Shown in pieces: positions 7,086 to 13,709 of a DNA stretch of 19,912 bases. Source of the stretch: CAZTAK01 sp964611585 (GTDB lineage: Bacteria; Pseudomonadota; Alphaproteobacteria; SHVP01). Each line of letters begins with the position of its first letter. Position 1 is the stretch's first letter. Both the position numbers and the translations under genes were made by a program. Location of the stretch: the NCBI GenBank assembly GCA_964611585.1, contig CAZTAK010000052.1, forward strand, positions 1 through 19,912. The letters are read 5' to 3'. The notes below the pieces were generated by a model. It saw only the letters and a list, made by a program, of their open reading frames with translations, searched no databases and was not told where the DNA came from.

Positions 7086-7961
7086 ATGGCCGGGCTCTGC
7101 GGCGACATTGCCGCCATTGACGCCGTCGTCAACATTCAAACGCCGGAGGCGCTGGCTAACCGCCCCGACGACCGCCGCCAATTCTTTGTCGACAAGATGG
7201 GGCTCGACGAGGAGACGTTCCAGGGCATTAGCCTGGAAGCCATGCTCAAACGCATGGACACGGCCGGCATCGAACGCTCGTTCCTGATTGCTTCCAAATC
7301 GGGGCCGACCGAGTTGCCCGCCAGTCATCACATTCCCTACGATGTGGTCGCGGACGCGGTCAAAGCCTACCCCGACCGGTTTTCGGGTCTCGCCGGGGTC
7401 GATCCGACCCAGGGCATGGAGGCGTTACGCGAACTGCAATACGGGATCGAGGAACTGGGTTTCGTCGGCGCCCACTCCTATCCGCATTGGTTCGAACTCG
7501 CGCCCGATCACGCGCGCTACTATCCGATCTACGCCAAGTGCGTCGAACTCGACGTGCCGATCCAGTTACAGGTCGGCCAGTCGCTGATCTATTCCAAATC
7601 GTATCCGCGGCGCAGCGTCGGGCAGCCGATTACCCTCGACGCCGTCGCCTGCGATTTTCCCGAACTCAAGCTGATCGGTATTCATGTCGGCATACCGTGG
7701 ACCGATGAGATGATAGCCATGGCCTGGAAACACGAAAACATTTTCATCGGCACCGACGCCCACAGCCCCAAGTACTGGCCGCCGCAGTTCGTGCACTACG
7801 TCAATTCGTTCGGCCAGGACAAGGTGATCTTCGGGACCGATTTTCCGGTGCTGGGATTCGAGCGCACGGTCGAGGAAATCAACGCGCTCGGGTTCAAGCC
7901 GGATGTGCGGCGCAAACTGTTCCGCGACAATGTGCTGCGGATTTACGGCCTGACGGATTGA
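7086..7961 (+). CDS. Amidohydrolase-2 (ACMSD-like) family protein lacking most metal ligands
   Basis: A 291-residue TIM-barrel protein of the amidohydrolase-2 family, which includes ACMSD, gamma-resorcylate decarboxylase and 4-oxalomesaconate hydratase. The late family blocks are intact: LIGIHVGIPW with its His, and VIFGTDFPVLGF with the catalytic Asp. The N-terminal IDxHxH block reads IDAVVNIQT, so both His are replaced (Val and Asn). The mid-barrel His-containing strand reads VPIQLQVGQS, with Gln where the third His ligand is expected. Loss of three of five ligands suggests altered or absent metal binding, or a subfamily with its own chemistry. The start is fixed by the strong ribosome site at 7071-7077. 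It is transcribed divergently from the acyl-CoA synthetase, which may be its functional partner. Confidence 0.9.
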   Translation: MAGLCGDIAAIDAVVNIQTPEALANRPDDRRQFFVDKMGLDEETFQGISLEAMLKRMDTAGIERSFLIASKSGPTELPASHHIPYDVVADAVKAYPDRFSGLAGVDPTQGMEALRELQYGIEELGFVGAHSYPHWFELAPDHARYYPIYAKCVELDVPIQLQVGQSLIYSKSYPRRSVGQPITLDAVACDFPELKLIGIHVGIPWTDEMIAMAWKHENIFIGTDAHSPKYWPPQFVHYVNSFGQDKVIFGTDFPVLGFERTVEEINALGFKPDVRRKLFRDNVLRIYGLTD

Positions 7962-8149
7962 GGCTCCGCGCCGCGGCCTAGCGTGTGTACTCGTAAACTG
8001 AAGGTCTGCGTGCTTACGGCCACATTGCAGATATTTGGACACCCCGCCACGGAGTGCCGGTCCTGACCCGTAAGAGAATACCCGGAAGACTGGTTTTCCG
8101 ATCCAACGGTCCTGTATAGGTCGAAGCCGACATTCGAGCCCGAAGGGCC
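7962..8149. other. Spacer between convergent genes with no gene
   Basis: The 188 bases separate the plus-strand amidohydrolase from the minus-strand Rap1a-like gene. A small hairpin GCCC-GAA-GGGC at 8138-8148 sits right at the end of the Rap1a-like gene but lacks a T tract. Otherwise I see nothing recognisable. Composition turns less GC-rich here, as in the following genes. Confidence 0.4.
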
Positions 8150-8509
8150 TCACTGACAGGGGAAAGCCTCGCGAAGCGCGAGGACCACCAGCACCACCGT
8201 TGGATTATGTGTTTCTTCAGGGTGCGCGATCAAATATTTCCTTACAACACGCTGCAACTGCCGACCCGTAACCGTTTCGGTGGGGATGCAGATTGGGGAG
8301 AAGGCGCCGTAGACCTCACGCGTGAAGCCTGCGGAGATCATATCAGCAACCCCAATCACGTAGTTGGCACAGGCGATCTCTTGCCAAGGGTCTTCAGACG
8401 TACAGTCCTCAACAAGGTCGTTGCCCTTCTTCCAGACCGACCACGCGGGTGTTGTGTGCCCCACAACCAACCACGTCGTCACTGCGAGCATCAGTATCAG
8501 CTTATTCAT
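8150..8509 (-). CDS. Secreted Rap1a/Tai-like protein
   Basis: A 119-residue exported small protein resembling the Rap1a/Tai immunity family, named for Serratia T6SS immunity protein Rap1a. The signal peptide covers residues 1-24 (MNKLILML..., PAWS). The mature part has four Cys (36, 47, 74, 118), fitting two disulfides. It also has the family layout: C-x(10)-C, NYVIGVADM, ICIPTETVTGRQL, VVRKYLIAHPE and ALREAFPC. Met at 8509 is preferred over the longer frame because it begins the signal peptide and follows GAGG at eight bases. Many family members have no known toxin partner, and none is seen here, so an immunity role is only a family-level possibility. Two 60-base lines inside the gene (8221-8280, 8341-8400) each hand-count to 32 G+C, lower than flanking genes, suggesting acquisition. 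A related gene lies immediately upstream. Confidence 0.82.
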   Translation of the reverse strand: MNKLILMLAVTTWLVVGHTTPAWSVWKKGNDLVEDCTSEDPWQEIACANYVIGVADMISAGFTREVYGAFSPICIPTETVTGRQLQRVVRKYLIAHPEETHNPTVVLVVLALREAFPCQ

Positions 8510-8519
8510 TTTACCGGCC

Positions 8520-8588
8520 TCAGGGCACGAGTGGTAAGTCGCACGACTCGTCCATGGCAACGTACATCAGCATGTGAGTATACTCATG
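8520..8588 (-). other. In-frame tail of the Rap1a-like domain beyond an amber codon
   Basis: Directly after the TAG at 8589-8591 the same frame stays open for 22 codons and reads HEYTHMLMYVAMDESC followed by DLPLVP, ending at TGA 8520-8522. It aligns without gaps to the C-terminus of the neighbouring gene (HNPTVVLVVLALREAFPC), including a final Cys. This is what would be left if a sense codon had become TAG. Confidence 0.6.
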
Positions 8589-8897
8589 CTATCGCTCGGG
8601 GTGCTCACCCAGCCATTTCATGAAGATTGCGTCGAGCTGCACGTTGGTCATGTTGGATATGCACCGCGACAGAGCGGCAAGAGGCGTCCCAGCTCGGGTG
8701 TGGTCGGGCGCTCCGAAAAAAACCGACACAAACACCCCGTCAACCCAGCCCATGACGTATGCAGCGCGCTTCACTGCGGTAAAGCTGCGGTACTCGTTGC
8801 CTGTCACAAAGCCACCGTAGACGACATAAACCTCTTCCGCCGGCACCGGGACGGCCAGACCGAGTACGAACGCCATTGTCAAAACGAGGCATCGCAT
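8589..8897 (-). CDS. Secreted Rap1a/Tai-like protein, apparently truncated by an amber codon
   Basis: A 102-residue exported protein related to the neighbouring gene downstream. The signal peptide is MRCLVLTMAFVLGLAVPVPA, cut before EEVY. The mature part keeps the family skeleton: TGNEYRSF, AAYVMGWVDGVF (matching NYVIGVADMI of the neighbour), a Cys at 79, NVQLDAIFMKWL and EHPER. It stops at TAG 8589-8591 exactly where the family C-terminal helix and last Cys should follow. That missing piece is still readable in frame (8520-8588). A Trp TGG to TAG change would explain it; a sequencing error or read-through is also possible. The start has AGAGGA upstream, partly within a perfect hairpin (8906-8920). 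The two related genes in tandem suggest an old duplication. Function unknown. Confidence 0.68.
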   Translation of the reverse strand: MRCLVLTMAFVLGLAVPVPAEEVYVVYGGFVTGNEYRSFTAVKRAAYVMGWVDGVFVSVFFGAPDHTRAGTPLAALSRCISNMTNVQLDAIFMKWLGEHPER

Positions 8898-8905
8898 ACC
8901 AATTC

Positions 8906-8920
8906 CTCTCGCCCCGAGAG
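8906..8920 (-). promoter_or_regulatory. Perfect hairpin overlapping the ribosome site of the upstream Rap1a-like gene
   Basis: CTCTCG and CGAGAG (six-base arms, three-base loop) are exact complements. The right-hand arm on the minus strand supplies the GAGAGG part of the ribosome site eight to thirteen bases before ATG 8897. Folding would hide the site; whether this is used for control is unknown. Confidence 0.35.
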
Positions 8921-9092
8921 CATACCACTAGCGGTACGCGAGCGAAAAGCACCGGCAATGTTTCCAGCCAGAAGGTGCGAGCAAATCGCGCAATCCAAAG
9001 GCAGGCGGAGTTCCAATTGTTCGCCTCCGGCAATACCCGAAAGTGACGGAAGCCCCGCCGGAGGCCTGCTTTCAGGCACCTGGCTGGCATCC

Positions 9093-9134
9093 GCGCCGCC
9101 TGATCTGCGCCGCCTGACCTGCGCCGCCTAATCC
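9093..9134. repeat. Three tandem copies of a 14-bp repeat at the 3' end of the isochorismatase-like gene
   Basis: Units gcgccgcctgatct, gcgccgcctgacct and gcgccgcctaatcc lie end to end. The third contains the stop codon of the isochorismatase-like gene (9128-9130) and its last codons. The units differ by one to three bases, so the array is not freshly expanded. Confidence 0.85.
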
Positions 9135-9733
9135 GCGAACGCCGCCAGCGCCTCGTTGTGGGACCAGATTCGTGCAAACCCGAATTCCATCACCTCCAGC
9201 GACGCCTGGTGGCGTTGTTCGGCGAAGTCGCCGCAGGCATCGCGCACGACGAAGGTGCGAATGTCGCGCTGACCCGAATCGCGCACCGTCGATTCGACGC
9301 ACATCGAAGTGGTGACGCCGCCGACCACAAGGGTATCGATCCGCCGCGCCCGCAGAATGGCGTCGAGCGGCGTGCCGTAAAATGCCGAGTTGCGGATCTT
9401 GTCGATGACGACATCGGCGTCGTCCACGTTGACGCCTGGCATGAAGTCGACGTCCGGCGTGCCGGCGCGAATGCCGCCAATTTGTCTCAGGCCCGGACGC
9501 AGTTCGTGCATCATCAGCCCGCCGTCGCTGTAATCGGGTTTTAGCGCCAACCGCGTCCAGATTACCGGCATTCCGGCGGCGCGCGCCGCCGTCGCGAGAT
9601 CAATGCACCTTTCGCCGGCGAGGCGGCAACTGGTGATGTCGCGCCCCAGCGCCGCCACCGATCCGTCTTCGCAACAGAAAGCGCGTTGCAGGTCGATGGC
9701 AAGAAAGGCCGCATTCTTTCGCTCGAATTTCAT
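9128..9733 (-). CDS. Isochorismatase-family cysteine hydrolase
   Basis: A 201-residue protein of the isochorismatase-like hydrolase family (nicotinamidase, N-carbamoylsarcosine amidase, ureidoacrylate amidase, peroxyureidoacrylate amidase). The catalytic triad is visible in order: Asp14 in FLAIDLQRAF, Lys112 in VIDKIRNSAF, and Cys145 in GGVTTSMCVESTVRDS, with the cis-peptide VTTSMCV context. The complete triad argues for an active amidohydrolase acting on an amide or ureido group rather than an isochorismate vinyl ether. Met at 9733 is chosen because MKFERKNAAFLAIDLQ is the normal family beginning; the 16 extra residues upstream are not family-like. It lies in a minus-strand run but is separated from its neighbours by repeat-containing spacers, so it may be transcribed alone. 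Substrate unknown. Confidence 0.9.
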   Translation of the reverse strand: MKFERKNAAFLAIDLQRAFCCEDGSVAALGRDITSCRLAGERCIDLATAARAAGMPVIWTRLALKPDYSDGGLMMHELRPGLRQIGGIRAGTPDVDFMPGVNVDDADVVIDKIRNSAFYGTPLDAILRARRIDTLVVGGVTTSMCVESTVRDSGQRDIRTFVVRDACGDFAEQRHQASLEVMEFGFARIWSHNEALAAFAD

Positions 9734-9783
9734 GGCGTTCCAATTTCCGGTTGGGGCGCGAATCTTCAGGCCGGACCTCAAAG

Positions 9784-9858
9784 AGCCGCAGGTTCTGGAG
9801 TCGTAAGATGCGGGACCGCAAGTTTTTTGGCCGCAACTTTTTCGACCGCAACATTATG
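9784..9858. repeat. Five degenerate tandem copies of a 15-bp unit
   Basis: Five consecutive 15-base units follow a pattern like gaccgcaactttttc; a sixth, weaker one (9859-9873) begins ggacgc. Because 15 is a multiple of three, every open frame through it gives pentapeptide-type repeats: DRKFF, GRNFF, DRNIM on the plus strand and xxxLR units on the minus strand. It lies between the isochorismatase-like start (9733) and the oxidoreductase stop (9876). No convincing gene contains it. Confidence 0.75.
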
Positions 9859-9875
9859 GGACGCCGTGGGCGCGA

Positions 9876-10637
9876 TCAATCGCTTTGGCGAACCCAACCG
9901 GCGGCCGGCCCGCCCTGGACCCGCGTCACCGGCGCCACCCCGTCCTTGAGGCGGCCGTCGGGCGCGTACTCGCCGCGCAAATGAAAATCGATCGGGCGGG
10001 CGCGTTCGGTAGCTTCAAGATGTTTACGAAATTCGGAAAGCACCTGGCCGCGCGCGGCGGCGTCCACCCGCACCACGTCGTAAGCAACAAACGGTGGCAA
10101 GATGTCGAAGCCCTGAAAGCGCAGACCATTGTGGATCGGCCACAGAAGCAGTTCCATCGGCCCGTGAAATCCGGTGTCGGAGAAAGCGGCGCCGCGGCCA
10201 TTCGTGGTCACACACAGCATGGCGCGCTTGCCCGCCATGTGCCCGGTCTCGAACATGTGCCCGGGGCTGTGCGCGAAATCCTGCGACATCACCCGTTCGA
10301 CCCAGCCTTTGAGGATCGCGGGCATCGAATAGATCCACATCGGAAACTGAAACAGAACCAGGCCGGCGGCCTTAACTTTGGCGTGTTCCGCGGCGATGTC
10401 GGGGGCCGTCGTTCCGGCCTCGAACGCCGCCTGCTGGCGGTCCGGCACACTGAAATGACGGTTGGGATCCGTTCCGGCAAAGTCGGACGCATCAGTCACC
10501 GCCTTGAAGTCGAGCGCGACGAGATCGGAAACCACGACCGCATGTCCCGCCGCCGTCAGGGTCTCGACCGCAACGTCCCGCATGGCGGCGTTGAACGATT
10601 GCGGCGAGGGATGCGCATAAACGATCAGGACATTCAT
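9876..10637 (-). CDS. NAD(P)H dehydrogenase (quinone)-type oxidoreductase, flavodoxin-like fold
   Basis: A 253-residue protein of the Flavodoxin_2 family (NQO1, KefF/MdaB type), which uses FMN or FAD to pass two electrons from NAD(P)H to quinones or similar acceptors. It begins with the family strand MNVLIVYAHPSPQSFNAAM, whose Ser/Asn residues bind the flavin phosphate. The mid-protein block LVLFQFPMWIYSMPAILKGWVERV is the conserved PxxWxxxPAxLKGWiDRV motif, followed by GKRAMLCVTTNG, the T-x-G flavin loop. The C-terminal 40 residues are longer than in minimal members. It is cytoplasmic, with no signal peptide. ATG 10637 starts directly at the first beta strand. The upstream spacer holds repeat copy 2. 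A detoxifying or quinone-recycling role fits the surrounding catabolic genes but is inference. Confidence 0.9.
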   Translation of the reverse strand: MNVLIVYAHPSPQSFNAAMRDVAVETLTAAGHAVVVSDLVALDFKAVTDASDFAGTDPNRHFSVPDRQQAAFEAGTTAPDIAAEHAKVKAAGLVLFQFPMWIYSMPAILKGWVERVMSQDFAHSPGHMFETGHMAGKRAMLCVTTNGRGAAFSDTGFHGPMELLLWPIHNGLRFQGFDILPPFVAYDVVRVDAAARGQVLSEFRKHLEATERARPIDFHLRGEYAPDGRLKDGVAPVTRVQGGPAAGWVRQSD

Positions 10638-10691
10638 GGAATAATTCGCATTCTGGACGATTGATATGTTCGAGAAACAGGCGCGCGGCGC

Positions 10692-10842
10692 TAGAGCAGT
10701 TCCGTTTTGACCGGAACCACTCTAGCCTTTCTTGTCGCTCACACCAGCGCACCGGACGGTCCGCGCCTGCGCGGGCGCGCCGCACAAGCGGCGGGCCGCC
10801 TCGCGGCCAAGGGCGATTCCAGACGAACCGGGATCGCCCTAG
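10692..10842. repeat. Dispersed structured intergenic repeat, copy 2
   Basis: About 151 bases from TAGAGC to CCCTAG, matching copy 1 at 5296-5445. Its 10751-10828 core is identical to the core of copy 1 over 78 bases. The left end is an imperfect inverted repeat (10691-10704 with 10712-10725, two mismatches) similar to that of copy 1. It fills the spacer between lutC's end (10853) and the oxidoreductase start (10637), in the same orientation as copy 1 relative to the plus strand. Confidence 0.9.
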
Positions 10843-10852
10843 GCGCGCGGCT

Positions 10853-11515
10853 TCAACCAAGCGGTTCCGCGTCCACCAGCAAGATGTGCAGGCGGCGCGG
10901 CCCGTGCGCGCCCAAAAACATCGTCAACTCGATGTCGGCGGTGCGCGAGGGCCCGGTAATGAAAATCGCCGTCCGCGGCATCGCCCCGGCCCCGTATTGC
11001 AGCCGCATCCGCGCCCAGGCATCTTCCATGGTGCCGACAATCTGATCGGTCCGCAGCACCGCGACGTGGGTCTCCGGCAACATGGTGAGGGTCGAAGGGC
11101 TGTCCGCGCCCGAGGTCAACAGAAGACTGCCGGTTTCGGCGATACCGGCGAAGGCCCCGGTGACGCCGACCGGGTCGGCCGGATCGGCGGGCCCGAAGGC
11201 AATGTCGAGCATTGGCTGGCGTGCCCAAGGGAAGTCCGCGAGCTCCGGCGCGAGACGAACCTGCGGCGGCAGATTTTGCAGCGCGAGAAGGTCGGCCAGG
11301 GCACCCGGCAGCGCTTCCCCGCCGGCGACGCGCGTAACCCCGGCTTGCGCCGCCTCGGCATAGCGCACGAACAAGTCGATCTGGGCGGACGGGTCCAGTT
11401 GCGCCCGCGCCGGAATCGGGCTTGGCGCTGGCTCCGGAACATCGCCCCGGAGTTCCAGGCGCCGCGCCTCGCCGAGCGCGTGCAGAATAGCCTCGCGCGC
11501 AGCCTCGCCGGTCAT
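10853..11515 (-). CDS. lutC: Lactate utilization protein C (LUD domain)
   Basis: A 220-residue LUD-domain protein, third member of the LutABC complex that oxidises L-lactate to pyruvate independently of LldD. Family marks include the central AGIAETGSLLLTSGAD segment, the HVAVLRTDQIVGTMEDAW segment and the C-terminal ITGPSRTADIE, followed by GAHGPRRLHILLVD. Length is normal for LutC. The start is ATG 11515 in an ATGA overlap with the lutB stop, indicating translational coupling; the longer frame upstream is lutB's shadow. It is the last gene of the racemase-lutA-lutB-lutC unit, and repeat copy 2 follows its stop. The substrate may be a 2-hydroxy acid other than lactate given the racemase upstream, but that is inference. 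Confidence 0.92.
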   Translation of the reverse strand: MTGEAAREAILHALGEARRLELRGDVPEPAPSPIPARAQLDPSAQIDLFVRYAEAAQAGVTRVAGGEALPGALADLLALQNLPPQVRLAPELADFPWARQPMLDIAFGPADPADPVGVTGAFAGIAETGSLLLTSGADSPSTLTMLPETHVAVLRTDQIVGTMEDAWARMRLQYGAGAMPRTAIFITGPSRTADIELTMFLGAHGPRRLHILLVDAEPLG

Positions 11516-12936
11516 GACCGGCGCCGTTCGCGGGCGCGCCACTGGTCGGCAAAGGTGCCGCCTTCCGGGGCGGGAAAGTCGCGCGTCGCGGTCCAGCCGC
11601 GTGCCAGCCACAACGAGCGGAAGCGGCCCCTTCCTCCGCCCCGGTCGCGCAGCACGTTGACGGCGAACCGCGTGGCTAGCCGGTAGAACCGCGGCCTTCG
11701 CGCGGCCCAGGCCCAGAGGCGCTGGCCGAGACGAATCCGCCAGGGTTCGGGCTGTTGCGCCGCCGCATCCTCGCGCCAGCGGCGCATCAGATCGGGCAGC
11801 GGAATCCGCATCGGGCAGACTTCCTCGCAACGCCCGCACAGCGGCGAGGCGTTGGGAAGGTGCCGCGCCGCGCCGATCCCCTTGAGTGCCGGCGTCAGCA
11901 CCGCCCCCATCGGCCCCGAATAGACCGCGTCGTAGGCGTGGCCGCCGATTGCCGAATAGACCGGACAGTGTGCGAAACACGCGCCGCAACGGATGCAGCG
12001 CAGGATGTCCTGCATCGCCGTTCCGGTCAGGCCGGTGCGCCCGTTGTCGAGCAGCACAACGTGGAATTCACCGGGGCCGTCTGAATCCTCCGCACGCCGG
12101 GGTCCAGTCGAAAGAGTCACATACGAGGTCATTTCCTGCCCGGTGGCGGAGCGCGTGAGGACTCGCAACAGCGTCGCCGCATCTTCGAGGGTGGGCACGA
12201 CCTTTTCGAGACTGGCCAGCACGATGTGCATCTTGGGCAGCATCTGGGTGAGATCGCCGTTGCCTTCGTTGGTGACGATGACGGTTGATCCCGTTTCCGC
12301 CACCATGAAGTTGGCGCCGGTGATGCCGACGTCGGCCGCGAGGTATTTGTCGCGCAGGACCTCGCGCGCCTCGGCGACGAGATCGCCGCCTTCGGTCAGG
12401 CGCCGGGTCTTGCCGTATTTTTCGTGATGTTCCACGAACAGATCGGCCACCTGGTCCTTGGTCTTGTGGATGGCGGGCGCAATGATGTGGCTGGGCGGTT
12501 CGTCGGCCAGTTGAATGATGTATTCGCCGAGGTCGGTTTCCACCGGCACAATACCGTGCCGTTCGAGAAAACCGTTAAGGGCGATTTCCTCGGCAATCAT
12601 GGTCTTGCCTTTGGTCACCGTCCTGGCATCGACCGAACGGCAGAGTCGCAAGACCGTTTCTCGCGCCTCTTCCACGGTCCGGCACCAGTGGACCTCGCCG
12701 CCGCTTTCGCGCACCTTCGCCTCGAACCGCACGAGATAATCGTCGAGGTTGGCAAGCACGTGGTCCTTGATTTCGACGGCGCGGTCGCGAAGCGCCTCGA
12801 ACTCGGGCATCCCGGCGACCGCGCGGGTGCGCCCCTCGACGGCGTGGCGGCCGAGGTGCGACAGCGCCGATTGCAGAACCGGGTCGTTAATCGCCTTGTC
12901 AACGCCCGCGCGGAACGTATGGCGTTCAAACGCCAT
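11512..12936 (-). CDS. lutB: Lactate utilization iron-sulfur protein B (LutB/LldF family)
   Basis: A 474-residue iron-sulfur protein of the LutB/LldF/YkgF family. An N-terminal LUD domain covers about residues 60-300, with VAETGSTVIVTNEGNGDL (212-229) as its signature. Two cluster motifs follow: Cys314, 317, 320 and 324 in CIRCGACFAHCP, and Cys367, 370 and 374 in CGRCEEVCP, the usual ferredoxin-type pair of LutB. The C-terminal 100 residues are the short Lut-type extension. It passes electrons from the 2-hydroxy acid to the respiratory chain together with LutA and LutC. ATG 12936 shares one base with the lutA stop (TAATG), and its own TGA overlaps the lutC start. Both junctions indicate fixed stoichiometry within one mRNA. 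Confidence 0.95.
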   Translation of the reverse strand: MAFERHTFRAGVDKAINDPVLQSALSHLGRHAVEGRTRAVAGMPEFEALRDRAVEIKDHVLANLDDYLVRFEAKVRESGGEVHWCRTVEEARETVLRLCRSVDARTVTKGKTMIAEEIALNGFLERHGIVPVETDLGEYIIQLADEPPSHIIAPAIHKTKDQVADLFVEHHEKYGKTRRLTEGGDLVAEAREVLRDKYLAADVGITGANFMVAETGSTVIVTNEGNGDLTQMLPKMHIVLASLEKVVPTLEDAATLLRVLTRSATGQEMTSYVTLSTGPRRAEDSDGPGEFHVVLLDNGRTGLTGTAMQDILRCIRCGACFAHCPVYSAIGGHAYDAVYSGPMGAVLTPALKGIGAARHLPNASPLCGRCEEVCPMRIPLPDLMRRWREDAAAQQPEPWRIRLGQRLWAWAARRPRFYRLATRFAVNVLRDRGGGRGRFRSLWLARGWTATRDFPAPEGGTFADQWRARERRRS

Positions 12937-13709
12937 TATTTCTCGCCCTCGCCGATCGCGGGTTGCGCGTTGAAGCCCGCCAGCACTTCGGCAACGTGGC
13001 GCACCTCAACGTCCGAGCCCTCACGTTTCAACCGTCCGGCGATGTTGAACAGGCACCCAAGATCGGCGGCCAGCAGAACGGATGCGCCGGTTTCCGAGAC
13101 CGCGGCTGCTTTGCGGCGCGCCATCTCGCCGGAAATCTCGCCGTATTTGACGGCAAAGGTGCCGCCGAAGCCGCAACACGCTTCGCCGTCGGGGATTTCC
13201 AGGACGGTCAGGCCGGCGACCGAGGCAAGCAGCGTTCGCGGCTGGTCGCGGACACCCATATCGCGCAGACAGGAGCAGGAATCGTGGTAGGCGGCTTTGG
13301 CAGGGTATGTCGCCTCGACGTGGCGAACCTCCATGACATCGACCAGAAACGCGGTCAGTTCGTGGGTGCGGGCCGCGACGGCACGCGCCGTCTCCGCGAG
13401 CGACGGATCGTCGGCCAGCAGGTCGGGATAGTGGCGGCGGATCATTCCGGCGCACGAACCCGACGGCACGACGACGTATTCGTACCCTTCGAGCGCCGTC
13501 ACCGCCTGGCGCGCGAGCGCCACCGCATTGCCACGGTCGCCGCCGTTGAAGGCAGGCTGTCCGCAACATGTCTGCACCGGGTATTCGACGCGGCAGCCCG
13601 CATCTTCGAGCAATTTGACGGCCGCCAAACCCACCGAGGGCCGGAACAGATCGACCAGACAGGTTGCGAACAGCGCAACGCGCGGCGCGGCGGCGGGGGT
13701 CGCGCTCAT
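12936..13709 (-). CDS. lutA: Lactate utilization protein A (CCG-domain, LutA/LldE)
   Basis: A 257-residue protein with two CCG (cysteine-rich) domains, as in LutA, GlcF and heterodisulfide reductase subunit HdrB. The first ends in VQTCCGQPAFNGG (46-58) with PSGSCAGMI following. The second has YHDSCSCLRDMG (141-152) and ACCGFGGTFAVKYGEIS (177-193). These Cys bind a cluster used for electron transfer in L-lactate oxidation. The usual HDSCHxxR block reads HDSCSCLR here, a small deviation. The start ATG 13709 overlaps the racemase stop (ATGA), so it is translated right after that enzyme. No lutR-type regulator or lactate permease is visible nearby. Confidence 0.94.
   Translation of the reverse strand: MSATPAAAPRVALFATCLVDLFRPSVGLAAVKLLEDAGCRVEYPVQTCCGQPAFNGGDRGNAVALARQAVTALEGYEYVVVPSGSCAGMIRRHYPDLLADDPSLAETARAVAARTHELTAFLVDVMEVRHVEATYPAKAAYHDSCSCLRDMGVRDQPRTLLASVAGLTVLEIPDGEACCGFGGTFAVKYGEISGEMARRKAAAVSETGASVLLAADLGCLFNIAGRLKREGSDVEVRHVAEVLAGFNAQPAIGEGEK

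Noticed and set aside
8138..8148. Rho-independent terminator after the Rap1a-like gene
   Set aside because: The stem is only four base pairs without a T tract; noted in the spacer entry but not called.
5296..10842. The two 150-bp copies as ends of a composite transposon
   Set aside because: No transposase or integrase lies between them, the copies are in direct orientation with diverged outer parts, and the genes between look like ordinary chromosomal genes.
11512..11989. Longer start for lutC
   Set aside because: The extra 158 residues are lutB read in another frame; the ATGA junction at 11512-11515 fits LutC length and family start.
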